DNA of 64,000 bases, taken from assembly GCF_021343995.1 (NCBI RefSeq), contig NZ_JAJTTE010000020.1, positions 52,239-116,238 on the forward strand, read 5' to 3'. Source of the DNA: Pseudonocardia terrae (GTDB taxonomy: Bacteria; Actinomycetota; Actinomycetes; Mycobacteriales; Pseudonocardiaceae). The position numbers and the translations under genes were made by a program. The stretch's first letter is position 1; each line of letters begins with the position of its first letter. Shown here piece after piece: positions 43,278-52,119 of this stretch. The notes beneath the pieces were generated by a model. The model saw only the letters and a list, made by a program, of their open reading frames with translations, searched no databases and was not told where the DNA came from.

Positions 43278-44504
43278 TCAGCCGGTGACGTCGCGGCCGA
43301 TCAGCTGGCGCGCCACGATCCACTGCTGCAGCTCGTTGGCGCCCTCGAAGATCTCCAGGATCTTGGCGTCGCGGTACATCTCCTCGAGGCGGTAGGACTC
43401 GCCGCTCTCCGAGACCTGCCGGGCGAAGCCGACCGCGCCGTGGATCTGGATGGCCTCCCGGACGAGGTCGTTGGCCAACCGGGTGCCGTAGGCCTTGGCC
43501 ATCGCGGCCTCGGGCTCCGCGGAGCGGTCGCCGCGGTCGAGCAGGACGGCGGCCTTCTGGTAGAGGCTGCGGGCGCACTCGATCTCCGTGGCGCGCTGGG
43601 CCATCTGGAACTGCCAGTGCTGCATGGCGCCGAGCGGGCCACCGAAGACCTGACGGGTGCGCAGCCGCTCCACAGACAGGTCGAGCGCGGCCTGGGCGAC
43701 ACCCACACCCGCGGCGCCGATCCCGATCCGCCCGCGGACGAGCGCGGACAGGGCGACCCCGAGTCCGTTGCCGGGCGTCCCGAGCAGGTTCTCGCGCGGG
43801 ACGTGCACGCCGTCGAACACGATGTCGGCGGTGATCTGTCCGCGGTGGCCCATCTTCAGGTCCGGGTCGCCGATCCGGACGCCCGGCGAGGCCAGGTCCA
43901 CGAGCAGCATGTGTGCCCGCTTCGTGTCGGAGGCGCGGACCAGGACGGACACCCAGCCGGCCACCACGCTGTTGGTGATCCACCTCTTACGACCGGTCAC
44001 GACGAACCCGTCGGCGGTCTCCTCGGCCACGGTCTGCATCCGCTCGGCGGTGAGGTCCGAGCTCGTCTCGGGCTCGGTGGTGGCAAACGAGAACGCGGTC
44101 CGCCCGGAGACGAGCTCGGGGATCAGCCGGGCCCGCAGCTCGTCGGACGCGTAGGTCAGGGTCTGCGGGACAAGGATGCACTGGCCGTCGTACACGCCCG
44201 CCATCGACGAAGAGTGGTAGGCGATCTCCTCGGTGACGGTGCAGGTGCCGAGCATCGGGTACTCGAGGCCACGGCCGAAGTCCTCGCCGAACGGGACCGC
44301 GAACAGGCCCTCGTCGGCCAGTCCGCGGAACGCCTCCCACGGGAACGATTCCCTCGACTCCTCCCGCGTGCCGATGTCCCGGGCGAACGGGGCGAGCCGC
44401 TTCTCGACCGCCGCGCGGGCCTCGGCCCGTAGTGCGACGGTCTCCTCGGGCAGGAAGACGTCGTGGGTCATCCGGTCCTGCGTGCGGGGTACGAGCGAGG
44501 TCAT
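43278..44504 (-). CDS. Acyl-CoA dehydrogenase
   Basis: 408-residue FAD-dependent acyl-CoA dehydrogenase: FSFATTEPETSSDL, GFVVTGRKRWITN, the RGRIGIGAAGVGVAQAALDL helix and a C-terminal IFEGANELQQWIVARQLIGR. Start ATG 44504 follows GAAGGA; an ATG at 44471 is the alternative. It introduces the first double bond in an acyl-CoA and fits the crotonase and SDR downstream in the same operon. Confidence 0.9.
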   Translation of the reverse strand: MTSLVPRTQDRMTHDVFLPEETVALRAEARAAVEKRLAPFARDIGTREESRESFPWEAFRGLADEGLFAVPFGEDFGRGLEYPMLGTCTVTEEIAYHSSSMAGVYDGQCILVPQTLTYASDELRARLIPELVSGRTAFSFATTEPETSSDLTAERMQTVAEETADGFVVTGRKRWITNSVVAGWVSVLVRASDTKRAHMLLVDLASPGVRIGDPDLKMGHRGQITADIVFDGVHVPRENLLGTPGNGLGVALSALVRGRIGIGAAGVGVAQAALDLSVERLRTRQVFGGPLGAMQHWQFQMAQRATEIECARSLYQKAAVLLDRGDRSAEPEAAMAKAYGTRLANDLVREAIQIHGAVGFARQVSESGESYRLEEMYRDAKILEIFEGANELQQWIVARQLIGRDVTG

Positions 44505-44629
44505 CGAGGTCCTTCGTCGGTCGGTGGTAATCGGGGTCGAGCCTGGTCGAGGTGGGCCCGCGGAGCCAGGCTCCGAGCCATTCGGGGGAGGTCTTCACCC
44601 CCAATGCCGGAGGCCCGGGCGGGCCGGGG

Positions 44630-45454
44630 TCATCGAGCCGGGCGGCTGACGAAGCAGTCGGCGTGGAACCATCCGGCCGCCTCCTTCCCGGTCGGATCCA
44701 GCCCGCGGGTGCGGACGTCGGCCACCGCGGCGGCCTGCTCCGCGGCGTCGGTGAAGCGCCGTTGGCGCACCGTGCCCGGTACTCGGCGGGTGACGAGGCC
44801 GTGTGCGTCGAGGACGGCTTCGATGTCGTCGTAGGGGAAGACGCGCAGCACGAGGACGATCAGGCGGACGGTCGGCGGCAGGTGCGCCAGGAGTCGCTCG
44901 AAGGTCGCGGGGCCGATGTAGCCGACCCCACCGGTGCAGACAACCGTCCCTACCGAGGCCAGGGCCCGGGCGAGCCGCGGGGACGGGTCGGCACTCTCGA
45001 GGTCCTCGGCGAAGCCCTCGTCGAGCAGTCCCGCCCGGGTGGCATAGCGGACCGCCGGGGCGGAGGCGTCGAGCCCGAGGACCCGCAGGAGCGGCTGCGT
45101 CGGTTGCGCGGCGTAGTAGGCCGCGTCCGCGGCGGCCAACTCGTCCGCACTCAGATCGGTGAGGGCGGGAGCGGTGTAGCGCGCTGTCAGGTCGGCGAGG
45201 CCCAGCGAGGTGCGCAGGAGTGCGGCGTTGATGCCGTAGGAGCAGCACAGGTCGAGCACCGTGCCGGCGCGGGGGTCCCGGCCGGGGGCGTCGATCTCGG
45301 CGCGCACGAGGGGTGCGGCGTGCTCGGGGACCTGGTAGCCGAGCGGGGCCAGGGCCATGAAGTAGGGGCGCGGGTCGGGCGCGGTGTAGATGCCGCTGAA
45401 GTCGGCTTTCGAGGTCGCCGTCCGCGGTGCCTGTGCGGCGGGGGCCACGGTCAC
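44630..45454 (-). CDS. Class I SAM-dependent methyltransferase-like protein
   Basis: 274 residues. Motif I reads TVLDLCCSYGINAALLRTSL (Asp-Leu-Cys-Cys-Ser-Tyr-Gly), followed by VLGLDASAPAVRYATRAGLL (motif II region) and GTVVCTGGVGYIGPATFERL. The C-terminal part is FHADCFVSRPAR. The GTG at 45454 overlaps the stop of the acyltransferase gene (GTGA), so it is the third gene of the oxygenase-acyltransferase-methyltransferase operon. The methyl acceptor is unknown; an amine of a carnitine-like molecule would be a reasonable guess. Confidence 0.75.
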   Translation of the reverse strand: MTVAPAAQAPRTATSKADFSGIYTAPDPRPYFMALAPLGYQVPEHAAPLVRAEIDAPGRDPRAGTVLDLCCSYGINAALLRTSLGLADLTARYTAPALTDLSADELAAADAAYYAAQPTQPLLRVLGLDASAPAVRYATRAGLLDEGFAEDLESADPSPRLARALASVGTVVCTGGVGYIGPATFERLLAHLPPTVRLIVLVLRVFPYDDIEAVLDAHGLVTRRVPGTVRQRRFTDAAEQAAAVADVRTRGLDPTGKEAAGWFHADCFVSRPAR

Positions 45455-47205
45455 CCTGCCTCGGCGGCGAGCAGTGTGTCGAGCTCGGCCACGGCTTCGC
45501 GGACCCGGTCGGCGAAGGCGTACATCTGGTCGGCCACCGAGCGCGGGGTGGCGAGGTAGATGTCGAACCGGTCGTGCTGCAGCCCGTAGCCGACGCCGAT
45601 GCAGGTCGGGCTGGTGGAGCCGAACCCGAAGTACTGCACCCGTGGGGAGGGCACCGAGCTGGTGGACAGGTAGTCGTCGCGCAGGATCGTCCAACCGGGG
45701 CTGTCGAAGAACGGGATCTCCGGGCCGCCGGGGCGGCGCTGGATCCACTGCAGCTCCCACAGGTGCTGCTCGGGAGCGTGGCCGGCCTGGCACTCCTTCG
45801 CCCGGCGCACGTGGGCCTCAGCTGCGACGCGGAAGGCAGCTCGCCGGACGTCATCGTTCGTGGCCGGATCGGTCATGGCGTCGACGAAGGCGACGATCTC
45901 GGGGGTGACCACGCGCATGGCCTCGGTGCGCCCGTGGTGGTAGCGGCGCGTGGCGATCGACTCGTACGTCGCTCCGGTGAAGCCCTTGGAACGCCGGTGC
46001 GCGAGCTGGAAGGCCAGCTGCGCGAAGGCATCCGGTGAACAGCGCAGCTCCTTCGCCCGCGCGCTCGTGAACCCGTCGATGCTCAAGGTCGAGGTGGCGC
46101 AGGCCGCGGCGTAGTCACCGAACTCGGCGCCGGACCGGGCGATGTCGGCGCGCAGGTCGTCGTCGAGCCGCCAGGTCAGCGGGATGACCGTGGTCGGCCC
46201 GGCCCCGGGCAGCTCCGGGGTGGGGGTGTCGAGGATGGTGTCGACGTACCCGACGACGGTGGTGCCGTCGAGTTCGCAGTGCTCGCCGTTGAGTCCGGCG
46301 GTGCCGTCGCCGAACACGATCAGCGTGAGGGACTTGTCGAACCAGCGGTTGCCAGAGTCGCCGTGTAGCAGCAGATCACAGGCCTCACGTGGCTCAGCGG
46401 GGACCGCGTCCTCCAGGGCCACGCAGAACAGCGCAGTCTCTATCGCCTCCAGGGTCTCGGCGTTCTCGGCACGCAACCGGTCGCGGGTTTGTGCCCAGGC
46501 GGCGCGGGCCTTCGTCGTCAGGTGCCCGACCGCGTCACCGCGGGCCTCGGTGGCCGCGACGATGGCACGGAGCCCGTCGGCGATCTCGGCGACCGAGTGC
46601 GGGGTGCCGTCCGCAGCGAGGACGTCGAGCCGGACGACGTGCCCGTGATGGAACACGACGATGTGGCGCTCGGTGGACGGTCCCGGCCAGGCGTCGGTGT
46701 ACGGGGTGCGGCTGGAGTCGATCTCCCGGCCCGGGATCCGGCAGGCGGAGAAGAGGTACTTCAGCTGCACCATCGACAGCGGCTTGCCGCGTTGGGTCGC
46801 CGGCGGTACCGCCTGGGCGTCGATCGCGAGCTTGTAGGCGACGGTCGCGGCGGTCAGGGCGGCGGCCCGCTCTATCCGGCCCAAGCCCGGCGCGTCCTCG
46901 AACAGGAAGAAGAAGTTCGCGTTCAGCGCGATCCGGTCGCGGCGGCCGAGGTAGCGGGAGCGCCAGAAGTCGTCCCACACGCTGTGCACACCGGGGGTGG
47001 CGTCGTAGGCGCGCAGGGCGGCGTCGAGCTCGGGGGCCTCACCGGCGAGGAACTCGTCGAGGGCCTTCTCGGTGCGGGCGCGTTCGTCGTCGGTCAGAAG
47101 CGGGGCGCACCAGTCGAGGAACCGCGCCGCGGTGTCGGTGAGGGCGGGCAGCGGCACGCGGGGCAGGGCGTCCTCGTTGCCGAAGGTCAGGGGGGAGAAG
47201 GTCAT
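45451..47205 (-). CDS. Carnitine/choline O-acyltransferase family protein
   Basis: 584 residues, similar in length to animal carnitine acetyltransferases. Diagnostic features: catalytic His in GLNGEHCELDGTTV, the CoA/STS-type motif DDYLSTSSVPSPRVQYFGFG, RSKGFTGATYESIATRRY and an N-terminal FFLFEDAPGLGRIERAA. It should transfer an acyl group between CoA and a hydroxyl of carnitine, choline or an analogue. The family is mainly eukaryotic and sporadic in bacteria. The ATG at 47205 is the only start close to the domain; the frame stays open to 48051 only as a shadow of the oxygenase gene. No signal or membrane segment. Confidence 0.85.
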   Translation of the reverse strand: MTFSPLTFGNEDALPRVPLPALTDTAARFLDWCAPLLTDDERARTEKALDEFLAGEAPELDAALRAYDATPGVHSVWDDFWRSRYLGRRDRIALNANFFFLFEDAPGLGRIERAAALTAATVAYKLAIDAQAVPPATQRGKPLSMVQLKYLFSACRIPGREIDSSRTPYTDAWPGPSTERHIVVFHHGHVVRLDVLAADGTPHSVAEIADGLRAIVAATEARGDAVGHLTTKARAAWAQTRDRLRAENAETLEAIETALFCVALEDAVPAEPREACDLLLHGDSGNRWFDKSLTLIVFGDGTAGLNGEHCELDGTTVVGYVDTILDTPTPELPGAGPTTVIPLTWRLDDDLRADIARSGAEFGDYAAACATSTLSIDGFTSARAKELRCSPDAFAQLAFQLAHRRSKGFTGATYESIATRRYHHGRTEAMRVVTPEIVAFVDAMTDPATNDDVRRAAFRVAAEAHVRRAKECQAGHAPEQHLWELQWIQRRPGGPEIPFFDSPGWTILRDDYLSTSSVPSPRVQYFGFGSTSPTCIGVGYGLQHDRFDIYLATPRSVADQMYAFADRVREAVAELDTLLAAEAG

Positions 47206-47216
47206 CGCGGGCCGCC

Positions 47217-48041
47217 TCAGATCAGGAGCTGGTCGACGCGACCGGCGCCGGCGGGAACGGTGTGGGCGTCGGTGACCCGGCCGAACAGCTGCCGGGTGCG
47301 CGCCGGGGTGCCGACGACCCCGGGGCGGGCGCTGTAGGCGAGGATGGCGGTGTGCCGGTCGCGGGCGCCCTCGACCGGGCTGACCCGGTGCAAGGAGTAG
47401 CGGCCCGCGAAGAGCTGGAGATCGCCGGGGTGCAGGTCGAGCGTCCGGACGCCGCTGTGGTCGCCGTCGAGCACGGATACGACGGCCTCGAGGTTCTCGT
47501 CCTCGGGGGTGCGGATGCCGGGGAAGTATTGGAACAGCCCGCCCGCTTCGGGGGCCTGGGTGAGCAGGCTGACGGTGAACTCGTTGGTGTCGAAGTGCCA
47601 CGGGTGCTCGCGGCCCGGGACGACGACGTTGAGCACCAGCCCCGCGAACGGATCGCCGAGCTCGAACACCTCGGGGAGCCCGAACGCCGCCGCGACGAAG
47701 CGCTGCACGGCCCGGTCGGTGTAGAGCCGCTGCAGCAGCGCGTCCGCCGGGATGCGGTCGCGCGCCACGAACGCGTTGCCCCGTGGCATCCGGCGGTGGG
47801 CCGGGTGGCCCGGAGGGAGAGTGGGGTTCGGGTCGGTGTTGTACACGTTGACGATCTCGGTCTCGTGGTGGGCCAGCGGAGCCAACGATTGGCCCTCTCG
47901 CCGCAGCACGTCGATCCGGTCCGCCCGGACGAAGCCGGGCAGCACACAACATCCCGAGGCCCGGAGCTCGGAACGCACCCGCGCCGCGAGCTCCGGACTG
48001 TGCAGTGGATAGCGATCCGTGTCCACGATCGTCGGATTCAC
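47217..48041 (-). CDS. 2-oxoglutarate/Fe(II)-dependent oxygenase
   Basis: 274 residues. Jelly-roll oxygenase with the HxD motif in HPWHFDTNEFTVSLLTQAPE (His-Phe-Asp, so hydroxylase rather than halogenase type). The distal His is in GRYSLHRVSPVEG and the 2-oxoglutarate-binding Arg in RDRHTAILAYSARPG. An EIVNVYNTDPNPTLPPGHPA segment is characteristic of this subfamily, whose substrate I do not know. The GTG at 48041 has GAGGAG upstream at ten bases. First gene of the operon, 11 bases before the acyltransferase. Confidence 0.8.
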   Translation of the reverse strand: MNPTIVDTDRYPLHSPELAARVRSELRASGCCVLPGFVRADRIDVLRREGQSLAPLAHHETEIVNVYNTDPNPTLPPGHPAHRRMPRGNAFVARDRIPADALLQRLYTDRAVQRFVAAAFGLPEVFELGDPFAGLVLNVVVPGREHPWHFDTNEFTVSLLTQAPEAGGLFQYFPGIRTPEDENLEAVVSVLDGDHSGVRTLDLHPGDLQLFAGRYSLHRVSPVEGARDRHTAILAYSARPGVVGTPARTRQLFGRVTDAHTVPAGAGRVDQLLI

Positions 48042-48072
48042 CCGAGCCCACTCCTCACGTCGTCATCGACTC

Positions 48073-48084
48073 GGTCATGTGACC
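48073..48084. promoter_or_regulatory. GGTCA-TG-TGACC operator-like palindrome at the transcription start
   Basis: Perfect 5-bp arms with a two-base spacer at the predicted +1 of the oxygenase operon. Further GGTCA/TGACC half-sites occur at 48114-48118 (overlapping the -35) and 48131-48135. The arrangement suggests control by a dimeric regulator. Confidence 0.45.
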
Positions 48085-48090
48085 TGTGCG

Positions 48091-48119
48091 ATTATGCGGA
48101 CGCAGAGAGTAACGGTCAA
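48091..48119 (-). promoter_or_regulatory. Sigma70-type promoter of the oxygenase-acyltransferase operon
   Basis: On the minus strand TTGACC (48119-48114) and CATAAT (48096-48091) are separated by 17 bases, a near-consensus -35/-10 pair. The expected start, near 48083, leaves a leader of about 42 bases before the GTG at 48041. Confidence 0.65.
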
Positions 48120-48143
48120 TGCTGACTGTTCATGACCTGTGAC

Positions 48144-48917
48144 TCACACGTAAGGCGCGAGATCGGGGTAGTTGGTGAACTCCCAACCGCCGTCGACGAC
48201 CAGGCTCGTACCGTTGACGTACGACGCCTCGTCGCTGGCCAGGTAGAGCACCGGGCTCGCGATCTCCTCCGGCGTCGCGGGGCGCCGGGCCGGGATACGG
48301 CGGGTGAAGTCCTGCTTCAGCGCCTCGATTCCGAGGAACGCCTCGGTCAGCGGGGTCTGGACGAGCCCGGGGAGCACCGCGTTGACCCGGATTCCGTCCT
48401 GCGCGAGTTCCAGAGCCGAGCTCTTGGTGAAGTTCTCCGTACCTGCCTTCGCCGCGGAGTAGGCGCTCCCCCCGTACAGCGGGACGTGCGCGTTGAGCGA
48501 GGAGACGTTGACGATGGCCCCACCCCGGCCGCCGGCGCGCATCGCCCGCGCTGTGTGCCGGGTGCACAGGAACGTGCCCTTCAGGACCAGGTCGATGGTG
48601 AATGACCAGTCCTGCTCGGTGATGTCGGTGAGCGTGCCGAACCGGGCACCGCCCGCGATGTTGAAGCAGAGGTCCACGCCTCCGAAGCGCTCGACCGCCG
48701 CCGCCACCGCCGCCTCGACGTCCGACTCGGACGTGACGTCGGCCGCCGCCGTCACGACGCGGTCGCCCGCCTCCTTGGCGGCGAGCTCGAGCGCCTCCGC
48801 GTTCAGGTCCACGAGGACCACCCGGGCGCCCTCGGCGAGCAGCCTCGCGCCGACCGCCGCCCCGATCCCGGAGGCGCCACCAGTCACCAGCGCAACCTTG
48901 CCGTCGAACCTCGTCAT
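48144..48917 (-). CDS. Short-chain dehydrogenase/reductase
   Basis: 257-residue SDR: TGGASGIGAAVGARLLAEGA, DVTSESDVEAA, NIAGG, catalytic Ser in NVSSLNAHVPLYGGSAYSAA with YSAAK, and C-terminal NGTSLVVDGGWEF. NAD preference is suggested by VLVDLNAEAL (Asp at the end of beta-2). The ATG at 48917 has ACAGGAGA upstream. Probably the last gene of the dehydrogenase-hydrolase-SDR operon. Confidence 0.88.
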   Translation of the reverse strand: MTRFDGKVALVTGGASGIGAAVGARLLAEGARVVLVDLNAEALELAAKEAGDRVVTAAADVTSESDVEAAVAAAVERFGGVDLCFNIAGGARFGTLTDITEQDWSFTIDLVLKGTFLCTRHTARAMRAGGRGGAIVNVSSLNAHVPLYGGSAYSAAKAGTENFTKSSALELAQDGIRVNAVLPGLVQTPLTEAFLGIEALKQDFTRRIPARRPATPEEIASPVLYLASDEASYVNGTSLVVDGGWEFTNYPDLAPYV

Positions 48918-48940
48918 CGCGTTCTCCTGTTCGTGAGTGG

Positions 48941-49675
48941 TCATCGCGCGTCGACCCAGGCACGTACCGCCTCGGCCCCGGCGGCCGGGTCCTGGAGCAT
49001 CCAGAAGTGCCCGAGACCGGGCAGGTCTCGGACGGTGGCGCCGAGTCGTGCGGCGACGTCGGCAGCGAGGGCCGGGTCGTCGAAGGGATCGGCGGTCGGG
49101 CGCAGGACGAGCCCGGGCGCCTGCGCCGTGGTCCACGCCCAGTCCGCGTGAACATTGGGTTGGGCCGAGCGGTACAGCCTGAGGATGGACTCGGCCATGG
49201 CCTCGTCGAACGCCGCGCCCATCGCCTTCGCCTCGCCGGTCCCGATGCCGAACGCGGGGAGCTGGCCGAAGAAGCCGGCGGGGTCGTCCGGTCCGGTGTC
49301 GAGCGTGGCCCGCATCCATGCCTCACCCTCGCCCGGGGTCTGCCACAGCCGGGCGAAGTCGTGCCAGGCGTAGTCCGGGTGGGACACCGAGGCGACGTCG
49401 ACCGCCCAGCTGCGCACGAGATCGCCGTGTGCCGTGGCGATCCGCAGCGCGAGCAGCGAACCCCAGTCGTGGCCGACGAGATCGACGGGTCCGGGCATCG
49501 CCTCGAGCTCGGCGACCAGCCAGCGCTCCCAGTCCTCCTTGGCCTCGAAACCGGCGGGGAGCGGCGAGCCGAAGCCGGGCAGGCTGAGTGCGACCGAGTC
49601 CCGGTCCAGGCGCATGCGCAGTGCGTCCCAGACTGCGGCGGTCTCCGGCACGCCGTGCACGAACACGACGGTCAC
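48941..49675 (-). CDS. Alpha/beta hydrolase, epoxide hydrolase/dehalogenase-like
   Basis: 244 residues. The nucleophile elbow is GHDWGS, with Asp as nucleophile as in epoxide hydrolases and haloalkane dehalogenases. Oxyanion HGVPETAAVWD. Acid Asp in PTADPFDDPAL, catalytic His in GLGHFWMLQ. Overlaps the dehydrogenase gene by four bases (ATGA). With the LLM monooxygenase divergently encoded, an epoxide formed by oxygenation is a reasonable substrate. Confidence 0.82.
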   Translation of the reverse strand: MTVVFVHGVPETAAVWDALRMRLDRDSVALSLPGFGSPLPAGFEAKEDWERWLVAELEAMPGPVDLVGHDWGSLLALRIATAHGDLVRSWAVDVASVSHPDYAWHDFARLWQTPGEGEAWMRATLDTGPDDPAGFFGQLPAFGIGTGEAKAMGAAFDEAMAESILRLYRSAQPNVHADWAWTTAQAPGLVLRPTADPFDDPALAADVAARLGATVRDLPGLGHFWMLQDPAAGAEAVRAWVDAR

Positions 49676-50733
49676 GACGGCCTCACCAGCACCTTGATGT
49701 CGTCACCCGGGTCGGTGGCGAGACGGTCGAACCCCTCGGTCACCGCGTCGTCGAGGCTGATCTCCCGACTCACCAGCGAGGCGAGGTCGTGGGCCCCGGT
49801 TGCGGCGATCTCCACCGCCCGCTCGAACTCGGCGTCGGTGTAGGCCAGGGCGCCGGTGATGGTGGCCTCGGTGAACAGCAGAGCGGTCGGGTTGAGCGGG
49901 GTCGGCTGCTCCCACACGGCCACGTTGACGAGCGTGCCGCGTGGACGAACGGAGCCGAGCGCGGTGTCGAAGCTGGTCGCGACGGCGGCGGCGTCGAACG
50001 CGGCGTCCACCCCGCGCCCACCGGTCAGGTCGCGGACGGCCGCCACGACGTCGTCGCTGCGGGGGTCGAGGACCGTCGTGGCCCCGACGCGCTCCGCGGC
50101 CTTCGCCCGTCCTGCGGCGGGCTCCGAGACGATCACCTGCTCCGCACCGGCGGCCTGCGCTGCGACCGCGGTCATCAGGCCGATGGGGCCGCCACCGAGG
50201 ATCAGCGCGGTCGAGCCCGGGCCGATTCCGGCGCGACCGACTGCGTGCACCCCGGTCGCGAGCGGCTCCAGCATCGCGCCCACCTGGTCGGACACGCTGT
50301 CCGGGAGGGCATGGGCGAGGTAGGCCGGGAACGTGTCGAACGCGGCGAACGCGCCGCCGCCGCCACTCAGCCCGTGGAAGCCCAGGGTCGCGCAGAGCTG
50401 TGGCAGGCCTTGGGCACACGATGGGCAGGTCCCGCACCGCACGACGGCGCTCGCGGCCACGCGCTGACCCACCTGCACGTCGGTGACACCCTCACCGACC
50501 GCCACGACCGTTCCCGCGAATTCGTGCCCGAGGGTGACGGGCGCGTGCTCCCCGGTCAGCGGGTGGGCGTCCGTCATCGGGACGGCGATCGGGCCGCCGC
50601 GGTACTCGTGGATGTCCGAGCCGCAGATCCCAGCGGCGGCGATCGCGACCTTGACCTCCCCGGGACCGGGCTCCGGCTCCGGTACGTCGTTGAGGCGGAT
50701 ATCGCCGCGTCCGTGATATTGCAGGGCCTTCAT
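49672..50733 (-). CDS. Zinc-dependent alcohol dehydrogenase (butanediol dehydrogenase-like)
   Basis: 353 residues. Catalytic zinc region ICGSDIHEYRGGPI and GHEFAGTVVAVGEG, structural zinc Cys set CGTCPSCAQGLPQLC, cofactor motif LILGGGPIGLMTAVAAQAAG. The long insert after GSDIHEY is typical of 2,3-butanediol/sorbitol-type dehydrogenases. The ATG at 50733 has GGAGGAG seven bases upstream. First gene of the minus-strand operon, divergent from the LLM gene. Confidence 0.88.
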   Translation of the reverse strand: MKALQYHGRGDIRLNDVPEPEPGPGEVKVAIAAAGICGSDIHEYRGGPIAVPMTDAHPLTGEHAPVTLGHEFAGTVVAVGEGVTDVQVGQRVAASAVVRCGTCPSCAQGLPQLCATLGFHGLSGGGGAFAAFDTFPAYLAHALPDSVSDQVGAMLEPLATGVHAVGRAGIGPGSTALILGGGPIGLMTAVAAQAAGAEQVIVSEPAAGRAKAAERVGATTVLDPRSDDVVAAVRDLTGGRGVDAAFDAAAVATSFDTALGSVRPRGTLVNVAVWEQPTPLNPTALLFTEATITGALAYTDAEFERAVEIAATGAHDLASLVSREISLDDAVTEGFDRLATDPGDDIKVLVRPS

Positions 50734-50800
50734 GGCCGTCTCCTCCGCGTCGAGGGCTTGCTCGCCGCAGACGCTAGGCCGCTGCGGAGTGCTCTGGCAC

Positions 50801-50817
50801 TGAACGAAAGTGGACTG
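50801..50817 (+). promoter_or_regulatory. 17-bp shared element, copy 1 (upstream of LLM monooxygenase)
   Basis: TGAACGAAAGTGGACTG at 50801-50817 is identical to copy 2 at 54045-54061 (minus strand). It lies in the 193-bp divergent region between the zinc dehydrogenase and LLM genes. AGTGGAC (50809-50815) also faces GTCCACT at 50833-50839, giving an inverted pair. Probably the site of the LuxR regulator encoded at 53190. Confidence 0.6.
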
Positions 50818-50926
50818 TCCTTGGTCACCTTCGTCCACTGGGCGCCGCCGAACGGCCCAGTCAGGCTCGGCGTCACCAGCTTCATGGCCGGCGTGGTCGC
50901 CGGCTCTCGGACGAAGGAGTCAGAAC

Positions 50927-52090
50927 ATGGGCAGGATGAAGTTCGGGGTGTTCCTGGCGCCGGTGCACGCACCGGGCCTGAACCCGACGACCTCGCTCGA
51001 GCGGGATCTCGAGCTGATCGAGCACCTCGACAAGCTCGACTACGACGAGGCCTGGATCGGCGAGCACCACTCCGCGGGCTCGGAGATCATCGGCTCCCCG
51101 GAGATCTTCATCGCCGCCGCGGCGCAGCGGGCCCGCCGGATCAAGCTCGGCACCGGCGTCACCTCGATCTCCTACCACAACCCGCTCTGGGTCGCGGACC
51201 GTCTCGTGCTGCTCGACCACCTGACCCGGGGCCGGGTGCTGTTCGGTGTGGGGCCGGGCTCGCTGCCCACGGACTCGGCGATGATCGGGCTCAACCCGAC
51301 CGAGACCCGCGAGCTGCTCGAGGTCAACCTCGACATCATCCTGCGGCTGTTCGCGGGGGAGACCGTCAACGCCAAGACCCGCACCCACGAGCTGATCGAC
51401 GCGCGCCTGCAGATGCGGCCGTACTCGGACCCGCTGTTCGACATCGCGGTCGCGGCCGTCGCCTCGCCCACCGGCGCGCGCCTCGCGGGCCGTCACGGCC
51501 TCGGCCTGCTGAACATCGGCGCCACCCTCACCCCGGACGGGTTCGACGCCCTCGCCCACCACTGGAACATCATGGAGGAGCGCGCGCAGGCCGCCGGGAC
51601 AACGGTCGACCGCTCCGGCTGGCGTCTCGTCGGGCCGTTCCACATCGCCGAGACCGTCGAGCAGGCGTACAAGGACGTCGAGCACGGGATCGAGCACTGG
51701 TTCGGGTACTTCCAGAAGGTGGCGGCGTTCCCGCAGATGGCGGTCTCGGGGAACAACGTCAAGGAGATGATCGACTTCATCAACACCGCGGGCATCGGGG
51801 TGATCGGCACTGCCGACCAGGCCGCCGCGCAGGTCCAGCGCCTGGTCGACCAGTCCGGCGGGTTCGGCAGCATGCTGCTCATGGGGCACGACTGGGCCAA
51901 CCCGGAGGCCACGAAGCGGTCGTTCGAGATCTTCGCGCACGAGGTCGCGCCGCGCTTCCAGAACCAGGCCGAGCGGACGCTCGAGTCCGCCGCGCTCGCC
52001 GAGGCCGGCCGGGCGGGCCACGCCCAGGCCCAGCTCGACGCCATCGCCCACATGTCGAAGAAGTACGAGGCCGAGAAGGCCGCCGGCTGA
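50927..52090 (+). CDS. LLM-class flavin-dependent monooxygenase (limonene monooxygenase-like)
   Basis: 387 residues of the bacterial luciferase-like class: MKFGVFLAPVHAPGLNPTTS, DYDEAWIGEHHSAGSEII, IKLGTGVTSISYHNPLWVAD, GRVLFGVGPGSLPTDSAMIG. EHHSAG and the SYHNP loop resemble FMN-dependent limonene 1,2-monooxygenase and related monooxygenases, which need a separate flavin reductase; one is encoded at 56033. The ATG at 50927 follows AAGGAG at seven bases; the three residues MGR precede the conserved MKFG. Confidence 0.87.
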   Translation: MGRMKFGVFLAPVHAPGLNPTTSLERDLELIEHLDKLDYDEAWIGEHHSAGSEIIGSPEIFIAAAAQRARRIKLGTGVTSISYHNPLWVADRLVLLDHLTRGRVLFGVGPGSLPTDSAMIGLNPTETRELLEVNLDIILRLFAGETVNAKTRTHELIDARLQMRPYSDPLFDIAVAAVASPTGARLAGRHGLGLLNIGATLTPDGFDALAHHWNIMEERAQAAGTTVDRSGWRLVGPFHIAETVEQAYKDVEHGIEHWFGYFQKVAAFPQMAVSGNNVKEMIDFINTAGIGVIGTADQAAAQVQRLVDQSGGFGSMLLMGHDWANPEATKRSFEIFAHEVAPRFQNQAERTLESAALAEAGRAGHAQAQLDAIAHMSKKYEAEKAAG

Positions 52091-52119
52091 CGGTCTCGAC
52101 CAAGCGAAAGCAGACGACG

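Noticed and set aside
49588..52119. Plus-strand frame upstream of and continuous with the propeller protein
   Set aside because: It is antisense to the hydrolase and dehydrogenase and out of frame with the LLM gene; the propeller has a clear signal peptide starting at 52120.
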